Assembly (NCBI GenBank): GCA_946481265.1
Contig: CAMLNE010000016.1
Coordinates: 1-23,295, forward strand
Length of the DNA: 23,295 nucleotides
Reading direction: 5' to 3'
Origin: an uncultured Panacagrimonas sp.
Lineage (GTDB): Bacteria > Pseudomonadota > Gammaproteobacteria > Nevskiales > Nevskiaceae
In this document: piece by piece, positions 1 to 6,121 of the stretch
Position numbering within the stretch: position 1 is the first letter of the stretch
Layout: each line of letters begins with the position of its first letter
The notes under the pieces: model-generated
What the model was told of the DNA's origin: nothing
Seen by the model: only the letters and a program-made list of their open reading frames with translations
Databases searched by the model: none
Program-made: the position numbers and the translations under genes

Positions 1-928
1 ACAGCGCGTCCCAGTCCGAACCCCACAGCACCTTGATCACGTTCCAGCCGGCGCCGGTGAACAGCGCCTCCAGTTCCTGGATGATCTGGCCGTTGCCGCG
101 CACCGGACCGTCGAGGCGCTGCAGGTTGCAGTTGATGATGAAGCTCAGGTTGTCGAGCTTCTCGCGCGCCGCCAGGGTCAGGCCCGCGATCGACTCGGGC
201 TCGTCCATCTCGCCGTCGCCGAACACGCCCCAGACGTGGCGGCCATCGGTATCGGCGAGCTTGCGATCGCGCAGGTAGCGGAAGAAGCGCGCCTGGTAGA
301 CCGCGCTGATCGGGCCCAGGCCCATCGAGCCCGTCGGCACCTGCCAGAAGTCCGGCATCAGCCAGGGATGCGGGTAGGAACACAGGCCGCCGCCCGCCAC
401 CTCCTGGCGATAGCGCGCGAGCTGCTCCTGGTCCAGGCGGCCTTCGAGGAAGGCGCGCGCGTACACGCCGGGCGCGGAGTGCGGCTGGAAGTAGACGAGG
501 TCGCCGCCGTGCGCGTCGCTGCGTGCCCGGAAGAAATGGTTGAAGCCGACCTCGAAGATCTCCGCGGCCGAGGCGTAGGACGCGATGTGGCCGCCGAGAT
601 CGCCGTAGGCGGCGTTGGCGCGCATGACCATCGCAAGCGCGTTCCAGCGCAGGATCGCGGTGAGCCGCTCCTCGATCGCGAGGTCGCCCGGAAACGCGCC
701 CTGGCGTTCCAGCGCGATGCTGTTGCGATAGGCCGAGTACGGCTGCGCGAGCGCGACGCTGTCGCTGTTGCGCAGGCGCTCCTCGAGCTGCTGGAGCAGG
801 AACTGCGCGCGCTCGCTGCCGGCGTTGTGCAGGACCGCGTCGAGCGATTCCATCCACTCGCATGTCTCGAGCGGGTCGGGATCGGCCGCAGGCAGGGTCG
901 CCGGCGCCGATACGGCGTCGGCTCTCAT
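1..928 (-). CDS. aceE: Pyruvate dehydrogenase E1 component, homodimeric (AceE family), N-terminal part
   Basis: Thiamine-diphosphate-dependent E1 that oxidatively decarboxylates a 2-oxo acid, normally pyruvate, and passes the acyl group to a lipoyl E2. The window holds the first 309 codons; the C-terminal two thirds (full AceE is about 890 residues) lie beyond base 1. Visible landmarks match E. coli AceE in order: the LGGH segment with H114, FNHFFRAR (129-136), GGDLVYFQPH with H150, PGVYARAFLEGRL (153-165), and the TPP motif GDGEMDEPES from G237 to N266/N268 (IINCN). The ATG overlaps the stop of the upstream SnoaL-like gene (ATGA, 925-928), so it is co-translated with the ring-cleavage arm. 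That context suggests a pathway-dedicated paralogue, possibly for a 2-oxo acid released from an aromatic ring, rather than the housekeeping enzyme. MdeB of Pseudomonas putida (2-oxobutyrate) is a precedent. Family is certain; substrate is inferred. Confidence 0.93.
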   Translation of the reverse strand, partial: MRADAVSAPATLPAADPDPLETCEWMESLDAVLHNAGSERAQFLLQQLEERLRNSDSVALAQPYSAYRNSIALERQGAFPGDLAIEERLTAILRWNALAMVMRANAAYGDLGGHIASYASAAEIFEVGFNHFFRARSDAHGGDLVYFQPHSAPGVYARAFLEGRLDQEQLARYRQEVAGGGLCSYPHPWLMPDFWQVPTGSMGLGPISAVYQARFFRYLRDRKLADTDGRHVWGVFGDGEMDEPESIAGLTLAAREKLDNLSFIINCNLQRLDGPVRGNGQIIQELEALFTGAGWNVIKVLWGSDWDAL

Positions 929-1326
929 CGCAGCACCACCTTGCGCACGGCGAAGCGCCAGCCCTCGTCACCGAGCACGAACCGGTCGATGTACTCGGCG
1001 CGGATCCGCTCGACCTGGTCGACGCCCTGCTGTCCGCGCTCCATGTCCAGGTCCACGCGGCCGCTTGCGCTGCGCCCGTCCGGCGCGACCTCGATGCGCA
1101 CGTTGCTGCACACATGCCGCGTCCACACGCCGGGCGCGCGGCCGGCGATCACCTGCCGGATCGCCGCGCGTCCGACGATCTGCTGCCCGAGGCGATCGAA
1201 CACGCCGTCCGGCGCGTACAGCGCGGCGAGCACGTCGGCCTCACCCGCGTCGGCATGCGGGCCGTAGGCCATGCACAGGGCTTCGCAGGCGCGTCGGGCT
1301 TCGGCGTGGGCGGCGGCGTCGGTCAT
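925..1326 (-). CDS. NTF2/SnoaL-like family protein
   Basis: A 133-residue protein with the length and pattern of a SnoaL-like cone-fold (NTF2 superfamily) protein: an N-terminal helix pair (AEARRACEALCMAYGPHAD), then DVLAALYAPDGVFD (31-44), a GRAAIRQVI helix and a C-terminal sheet ending WRFAVRKVVLR. Family members include dehydratases, isomerases and small ring-hydroxylating-dioxygenase beta-like subunits, but no catalytic residue can be assigned safely here. It lies between the ring-cleavage VOC gene (31-bp gap, GGAG ribosome site about 8 bases before the ATG) and the aceE-like gene, with which it shares a 4-base stop/start overlap. It probably processes an intermediate of the same pathway. 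Confidence 0.82.
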   Translation of the reverse strand: MTDAAAHAEARRACEALCMAYGPHADAGEADVLAALYAPDGVFDRLGQQIVGRAAIRQVIAGRAPGVWTRHVCSNVRIEVAPDGRSASGRVDLDMERGQQGVDQVERIRAEYIDRFVLGDEGWRFAVRKVVLR

Positions 1327-1357
1327 CGGTTTCTCCGGGGGATGGCAAGCCGCCGCA

Positions 1358-1987
1358 TTACGGTGCGGCTGGCGGGGGCGGCAGGGTCGTGTAGACGTAT
1401 TCCTCGCCCTTGGGCACGGGCGCCGCGCCCTGTCTGAGCAGCTCGGCCTCCGGCACCCCGCTGCGCAGCTTCTGCAGCAGAGCCTGCGGATCGAAGTCGA
1501 CGCCGATCGGGTTGGCCGCGAAGGCCTCCGACGCGAACCAGGCCTTGCACAGCTCCATCGTCGGGAAGTTGTCCACCTGCAGCTCGATCTCGTTGCCGTC
1601 GGGATCGCGGTAGTACATCGAGGTGCTCATGCCGTGGTTGATGCACCAGAACGGCGTGATCCCCTCGCTCTTCAGGCGCTCCCAGTTCGACAGCAGGTCG
1701 GACAGGTTGCGATAGGTGAAGGCCACGTGGTCGACGCCGCTGCGCATCGTGTCCGGAGCCGGCAAATGCTCGGTGTTGAGGAACGCGATGCGGTGGTGTT
1801 CCTCGTCGTAGGTCAGGAACGCGATCACCGGCGCCTCGAACGAGGTCTCCAGGTGAAAGACCTTGCGGTACCACGCGAGCATCTCCTGGAACCGCTTCGC
1901 GCGGATCACGTAGTGCGCCAGCTTCGTGGGGACGATCCGGGCGTCACCGCTCGACGTGGGCTGCTCAACCGCTGCGGCTGCGTTCAT
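1358..1987 (-). CDS. VOC-family protein, probable single-domain type I extradiol ring-cleavage dioxygenase
   Basis: A 209-residue vicinal-oxygen-chelate protein. Two beta-alpha-beta-beta-beta modules are visible: the first starts at KLAHYVIRAKRFQEMLAWYR, the second at GVDHVAFTYRN. The metal triad expected for Fe(II) extradiol dioxygenases is present: H25 (AHYVIRA), H87 (VDHVAF) and E135 (DPDGNEIELQVDN). H118 in INHGMSTSMYYRDPDG could be the second-shell catalytic histidine. Inferred role is cleavage of a catechol-type ring made by the Rieske/FAD enzymes encoded across the divergent promoter. It is about 80-90 residues shorter than two-domain BphC-type enzymes. A long proline-rich tail (TLPPPPAAP) ends the protein. 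The start is supported by GAGGAG 7 bases upstream. A glyoxalase-like or isomerase role cannot be excluded from sequence alone. Confidence 0.82.
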   Translation of the reverse strand: MNAAAAVEQPTSSGDARIVPTKLAHYVIRAKRFQEMLAWYRKVFHLETSFEAPVIAFLTYDEEHHRIAFLNTEHLPAPDTMRSGVDHVAFTYRNLSDLLSNWERLKSEGITPFWCINHGMSTSMYYRDPDGNEIELQVDNFPTMELCKAWFASEAFAANPIGVDFDPQALLQKLRSGVPEAELLRQGAAPVPKGEEYVYTTLPPPPAAP

Positions 1988-2040
1988 GCGTACTCCTCGC
2001 GCTCGGCGAACCGGTCCGATGCCGGGTTCGCTCCGGTTGC

Positions 2041-2068
2041 ATTCTCCATATGCTTACCATATGGTCAA
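2041..2068 (-). promoter_or_regulatory. Candidate sigma-70 promoter for the VOC-SnoaL-aceE arm
   Basis: On the minus strand TTGACC (2068-2063) is followed after 16 bases by GAGAAT (2046-2041), close to the -35/-10 consensus. It would give a leader of about 45 bases before the VOC start. The inverted repeat at 2046-2064 sits exactly between and over these boxes. This is pattern matching by eye only. Confidence 0.4.
2046..2064. promoter_or_regulatory. Candidate operator: perfect 7-5-7 inverted repeat in the divergent control region
   Basis: The sequence ccatatgcttaccatatgg has two perfect 7-base arms (CCATATG / CATATGG) around a 5-base spacer. It is AT-rich within very GC-rich DNA and lies between the divergently transcribed VOC and FAH-family genes. 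It overlaps the minus-strand promoter candidate (2041-2068) and a weaker plus-strand one (TTGCAT 2037-2042, 17 bases, TATGGT 2060-2065). The size suits a dimeric repressor such as the TetR protein encoded at 8544-9320. The link between that protein and this site is inferred. I did not see a second copy in the other intergenic gaps. Confidence 0.5.
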
Positions 2069-2151
2069 GTCAATCCGGAGCACGGCCGCCTGGCCGCGAC
2101 TTCCAACTCCCGCACGCCGGGGACGCATCAGAACGTCGGAGGAGAGCAACA

Positions 2152-3012
2152 ATGCGCTTGGCCATGGTGAGCCTCGGAGACGCGCCCGCGCGCCCCGCCC
2201 TGATCGCAAACGATCGTGTCCACGACATCGGCAGGCCCCTGCCCGATGCGCCGAAGGACATGATCGGCATCCTCGAATTGCTGGATTCGCTGCGCGCGGC
2301 GCTGGACCGGCTCGCCGCCGGCCCCGGCGACCATGCGCTCGGCGACGTGCGCCTGCACGCGCCGGTGCCGCGGCCCGGCAAGATCCTCGCCCTGGGCCTG
2401 AACTACCGGGACCACGCCGTGGAAGCCAACATGGCGCTGCCCGAGATCCAGACCTGGTTCGCCAAGATGACCACGTCGACCAACGGGCCCTTCGATCCGA
2501 TCCACCTGCCGCGCGTGTCCCGCAAGCTCGACTACGAGGCCGAGCTGGGCGTGGTCATCGGCAGGCGCGCGCGCCACGTCAGCCGCGAACAGGCGCGCGA
2601 CGTCATCGCGGGCTACGTGGCGGCCAACGACGTCAGCGTGCGCGACTGGCAGCTGCGCACCTCGCAGTTCGTCGTCGGCAAGTCCTTCGACACGCACTGC
2701 CCCTTCGGGCCCTGGATCACCACCACCGACGAGATCCCCGACCCGCAGGCGCTGCGCATCCGCTGCACCGTCAACGGACAGACGCGGCAGGACTCCAGCA
2801 CGCGCGAGATGGTGTTCGACGTCTTCCAGATGATCGAGCACCTGTCGCAGGCGATGACGCTCGAACCCGGCGACCTGCTGATCACCGGCACGCCTGCCGG
2901 CGTCGGCGCCGTGAGCAAGCCGCCGCGCTACCTGTCCGCGGGCGACGTCGTGCGCGTCGAGATCGAGAAGATCGGGTACATCGAGAACCGCGTTGTGCCC
3001 GAGCCGGCCTGA
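2152..3012 (+). CDS. Fumarylacetoacetate hydrolase (FAH) family protein
   Basis: A 286-residue FAH-fold enzyme. The family hydrolyses or hydrates ring-cleavage products (acylpyruvases, fumarylpyruvate hydrolase, 2-hydroxyhepta-2,4-diene-1,7-dioate isomerase, 2-oxopent-4-enoate hydratase). The divalent-metal ligands are visible as E129 and E131 in LDYEAELGVVIG and D160 in YVAANDVSVRDWQ. Other family marks are LGLNYRDHAVE (81-91), the lysine of FVVGKSFDTHCPFGPW (K177) and ITGTPAGVG (244-252). The N-terminal 70 residues form the small FAA-associated domain. The chosen ATG follows GGAGGAG by about 6 bases; upstream in-frame starts would run into the promoter. It opens the rightward arm and is inferred to act after the VOC dioxygenase, releasing pyruvate or another 2-oxo acid. 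The exact reaction cannot be assigned. Confidence 0.9.
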   Translation: MRLAMVSLGDAPARPALIANDRVHDIGRPLPDAPKDMIGILELLDSLRAALDRLAAGPGDHALGDVRLHAPVPRPGKILALGLNYRDHAVEANMALPEIQTWFAKMTTSTNGPFDPIHLPRVSRKLDYEAELGVVIGRRARHVSREQARDVIAGYVAANDVSVRDWQLRTSQFVVGKSFDTHCPFGPWITTTDEIPDPQALRIRCTVNGQTRQDSSTREMVFDVFQMIEHLSQAMTLEPGDLLITGTPAGVGAVSKPPRYLSAGDVVRVEIEKIGYIENRVVPEPA

Positions 3013-3032
3013 TCGTTGCGGGAAAGGATTCC

Positions 3033-3147
3033 ACCGCAAAGGCGCAGAGGAAAAAGATCAGGTTGGGTTTGCGTCGGCTCGCACCCAGCGGATCGGCGGT
3101 AGTGCTTGTCCTTTGCGACCTTTCTTTTTCCTCTGCGCCTTTGCGGT
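3033..3147. repeat. MITE-like element: 25-bp perfect inverted repeat with 65-bp centre
   Basis: The arms at 3033-3057 and 3123-3147 are perfect reverse complements over 25 bases (outer end ACCGCAAAGGCGCAGAGG, inner end AAAAAGA). The intervening 65 bases contain no gene. The 203-bp gap between the FAH and Rieske genes is otherwise unremarkable and the element is more AT-rich than its surroundings. Arms of the CGCAAAGGCGCAGAGG type are, to my knowledge, dispersed in many proteobacterial intergenic regions, so this is probably a mobile or repetitive palindromic element. In the transcript it would fold into a long hairpin within the operon. No target-site duplication is obvious. Confidence 0.75.
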
Positions 3148-3215
3148 AAATATCTTTGGTCGGATCGAGCGGCCGGATTGACCGGATTGAACCGAGCAGG
3201 AGACTCTGAAACGAC

Positions 3216-4275
3216 ATGGCCTTCAACGGATACCTTCGCAACGCCTGGTACGTCGCGGCCTGGTCGAGCGAGATCACGCGCGGCCTGTTCGAGCGCACGA
3301 TCCTCGAGCAGTCGATCCTGCTGTACCGCAAGGAGAACGGCGACATCGCGGCCATCGGCAACGCCTGCCCGCACCGGCTCGCGCCGCTGCATATGGGCAA
3401 GCTGGTCGGCGACACCATCCAGTGCGGCTACCATGGCCTGCGCTTCGACGGCAGCGGCGCCTGCGTGCTGAATCCGCATGCCGACGGCATGATCCCGCCG
3501 AAGATGAAGGTGCCGGCCTACCCGCTCGTGGAGAAGCACGGGCTGGTCTGGCTGTGGTTCGGCGACGAGGACAAGGCCGATCCCGCGACGATCCCGGACT
3601 TCAGCTGCCACCTCGACCCGGAGCTCGCCTTCGTCGGCGGCGTCATCGAGATGAAGGCCAACTACGAGCTGATCACGGACAACCTCCTCGACCTCGCGCA
3701 CTCCGAATTCGTCCACGAGGGCCTGCTGTCCAGCGCCGGCTATACCGCGAGCAAGCTGCAGACGATCGAAAAGGGCACGACGATCTACGCCAACCGCTGG
3801 GCGCCGGGCTGCGACGCGATGCCGGCCTTCCACATGATCTTCGAGGGACACAAGCAGGGCGACCCGGTCGACCACTGGGCCTACATGCGCTGGGATGCGC
3901 CCGCGCACATGCTGCTCGACGTCGGCATCACGCACCCGGGCCGTCCGCGCACGGAAGGGGCCTGGATCTACGGCACCGACATCCTGACGCCCAGGGACCG
4001 CTTCAACACCTACTACTTCTGGGGCATTCACGCGGGCGTACAAGCAGAACGACGCGGCTGCCGGCGAGCTGTGGCGGCAGGTCATCAGGGGCGAGCGCTC
4101 GCTGGAAGACGCGCATCCCGTGATGTTCGCCAGCGATGTCGCCGCGCAGCGCGTGCGCAAGCTGCTCGCACGGCTGATCGACAGGGGCATCGTGCCCGAT
4201 CCGCAGAACGCGGATCTGCGCGAACAGCGCCGTGCGAGCGAGCGCACGAGCGCGCCGATCCTCCCGGCGGTATGA
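3216..4275 (+). CDS. Rieske non-heme iron oxygenase, VanA-type, interrupted by a 1-base frameshift
   Basis: Oxygenase component resembling vanillate O-demethylase and related aromatic ring hydroxylases. The Rieske centre is C51-x-H53 (NACPHRLAPLHMG) and C70-x2-H73 (IQCGYHGLRFD). The mononuclear iron site begins NLLDLAHSEFVHE with D159, H162 and H167. The reading frame is sound to residue 268 (TYYFW), then becomes arginine-rich nonsense, ending at 4283. Removing one G from the run at 4021-4024 gives YFWAFTRAYKQND and a normal C-terminus (GELWRQVIRGERSLEDAHP, later RKLLARLIDRG), stopping at 4275 for a 352-residue protein of typical length. The rescued frame keeps the G/C third-position bias, so the shift is recent or a sequencing error. 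It lies 4 bases before the first FAD monooxygenase gene. No reductase gene is visible nearby. Confidence 0.88.
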
Positions 4276-4279
4276 CCCG

Positions 4280-6094
4280 ATGAGCACTCCATTGCACACC
4301 GATGTCCTCGTCGTCGGCGCCGGCGGCTGCGGCCTGAACCTGTCGATCTTCCTCGCCGACCTGGGCGTGGATTTCCTCACCGTCGAGCGCAACACCCAGC
4401 TCGCCCAGCTGCCGAAGGCGCACTACCTCAACCAGCGCACGATGGAGATCCTGCGCCAGCACGGCGTCGAGGACGACATCCGCGCGCTGGGCACGCCGCC
4501 ACACCACATGTCGCGCGCGATGTGGCTGACCACCCTCGGTGGTGACGGGCCGTTCGACCGCAAGGTCATCTTCGAGATGGACGGCATCGGCGGCACCGGC
4601 GATTCCCAGCGCGCGATCTACGATCGCGACAGCGCCTGCCGCTCCGCCAATCTGCCGCTGATCCGCTCCGAGCCGATCTTCCGCCGCCACGCCGACCAGC
4701 GGGCGCCGGGCCGACTGCGCTTCGGCCATGAGCTCGTCCGGTTCTCGCAGGACGACGAGGGTGTCGACGCCGTCGTGAAGAATCTCGCCTCGGGCGAGGA
4801 GCGGCGCGTGCGTGCGAAGTACCTGGTCGGCGCCGATGGCGGCCGCACCATCGGCAAGGCGCTGGGCATCGGGATGGCCGGGCCCTCGGGCCTGGCCAAG
4901 AACGTCACCGTGCATTTCAGCGCCGACCTGTCGAAGCTGCTGCTCGACGACCGCGTGATGCTGCACTTCTTCATCCACCCCACGCGGCGCGGGCCGCTGG
5001 CCAGCGGCGCGCTGGTGCCTGCCGGCGGCGACGACGGCGTCTGGGGCCGCCACAGCCGCGAGTGGATCTTCCACTTCATGGTGGCACCCGACGATCCCTC
5101 GCGCTTCGACGAGGCCATGGTCACGCAGCAGATCCGCGAGCTGCTCAAGCTTCCCGACCTGCAGATGGACGTGCACAGGATCAGCCACTGGATGATCGAG
5201 GCGGTGCTCGCCGAGCACTATCGCGTCGGTCGCGTGCTGCTCGCCGGCGACGCCGCGCACCGTCATCCGCCGGCCTCGGGCCTGGGCCTGAACACCGGCA
5301 TCCAGGACGCGCACAACCTGGCGTGGAAGCTGGCCCTGCTCACGCGCGGCCACGCGGCGCCGGCGCTGCTCGACAGCTACGAGCAGGAACGCCGCCCGAT
5401 CGGCTCGATCAACGTGGCCTGGGCGCTGTCGAGCTACTGGAACCACCTGCTGAGCGCCGCATCGATCTTCGCAATCCACCCGGCCAACGTGTACGAGGCG
5501 GTCGGCCAGCCCGACGCGGACAACGAGATCGCCGGGCTGTTCGCAGACACGCCCGATGGCCGCATGCGCCGGGCGCGCATGCACGAGGTCTTCAGCACGC
5601 ACCGTGTCGAGATGTTCGATCACGACGTGGAGCTGGGCTTCGTCTACGAGCAGGGCGCGCTGGTGGCCGACGGCAGCAGCGCACCCGAGCGCGACCCCTG
5701 GGGTTCCGACTACCGGCCGACGACGCGGCCCGGGCACCGCCTGCCGCACGCCTGGCTCGAGGTGAACGGCATACGCCGGTCCACCCATGATCTGCTCGAC
5801 GCCGGTGGCAGCTTCCTGTTGCTGGCCAACCCGCAGGGCCAGGCCTGGTGCGCGGCCGCACGCGAGATCGCGGCCGAGCGCGGCATCCGGCTGCACGCGC
5901 TGCGCATCGCGGCCGATGGCGAGGCGCTGGACATCGACCGCTGCTGGGCGCAGTGCTGCGGCATCGGCGAGGCCGGCGCCGTTCTGGTGCGACCGGACGC
6001 GATGATCGCCTGGCGATCCGGTACCGCGGCCGACGATGCGCCCGCGCAGCTGCGCGCCGTGTTCGATCGCCTGCTTGCCGGCAAGTCCGGCTGA
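4280..6094 (+). CDS. FAD-dependent aromatic monooxygenase, TfdB/MhpA type (copy 1)
   Basis: A 604-residue group A flavoprotein hydroxylase, which uses NAD(P)H and O2 to hydroxylate a phenolic ring ortho to an existing hydroxyl. The order of motifs is standard: the Rossmann FAD motif G13-A-G15-G16-C-G18 followed by LSIFLADLGVDFLTVER, then PKAHYLNQRTMEILR (45-59), the DG motif VGADGGRT with D186-G187, and the GD motif LLAGDAAHRHPP with G323-D324, followed by GLGLNTGIQDAHNLAWKL. The C-terminal 170 residues (after TTRPGHRLPHAWL) are the thioredoxin-like domain common to phenol-hydroxylase-type enzymes. Length and the HRHPP-GLGLN segment match 2,4-dichlorophenol 6-monooxygenase (TfdB) best. The ATG lies just downstream of the Rieske stop, and no strong ribosome site is seen. 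Substrate unknown. Confidence 0.9.
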   Translation: MSTPLHTDVLVVGAGGCGLNLSIFLADLGVDFLTVERNTQLAQLPKAHYLNQRTMEILRQHGVEDDIRALGTPPHHMSRAMWLTTLGGDGPFDRKVIFEMDGIGGTGDSQRAIYDRDSACRSANLPLIRSEPIFRRHADQRAPGRLRFGHELVRFSQDDEGVDAVVKNLASGEERRVRAKYLVGADGGRTIGKALGIGMAGPSGLAKNVTVHFSADLSKLLLDDRVMLHFFIHPTRRGPLASGALVPAGGDDGVWGRHSREWIFHFMVAPDDPSRFDEAMVTQQIRELLKLPDLQMDVHRISHWMIEAVLAEHYRVGRVLLAGDAAHRHPPASGLGLNTGIQDAHNLAWKLALLTRGHAAPALLDSYEQERRPIGSINVAWALSSYWNHLLSAASIFAIHPANVYEAVGQPDADNEIAGLFADTPDGRMRRARMHEVFSTHRVEMFDHDVELGFVYEQGALVADGSSAPERDPWGSDYRPTTRPGHRLPHAWLEVNGIRRSTHDLLDAGGSFLLLANPQGQAWCAAAREIAAERGIRLHALRIAADGEALDIDRCWAQCCGIGEAGAVLVRPDAMIAWRSGTAADDAPAQLRAVFDRLLAGKSG

Positions 6095-6121
6095 GCTTCC
6101 CCTCTTCTCCAAGGACGCAAC

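Noticed and set aside
925..2170. Plus-strand open frames across the SnoaL and VOC genes
   Set aside because: Arginine-rich shadow translations; the minus-strand frames carry the motifs, ribosome sites and 4-base overlap.
3216..4283. Taking the Rieske gene as an intact 355-codon gene ending in an ATGA overlap with the first FAD monooxygenase
   Set aside because: The last 85 residues in that frame are arginine-rich and unlike any Rieske C-terminus, while the +1 frame gives a family-like sequence; the overlap is probably coincidental.
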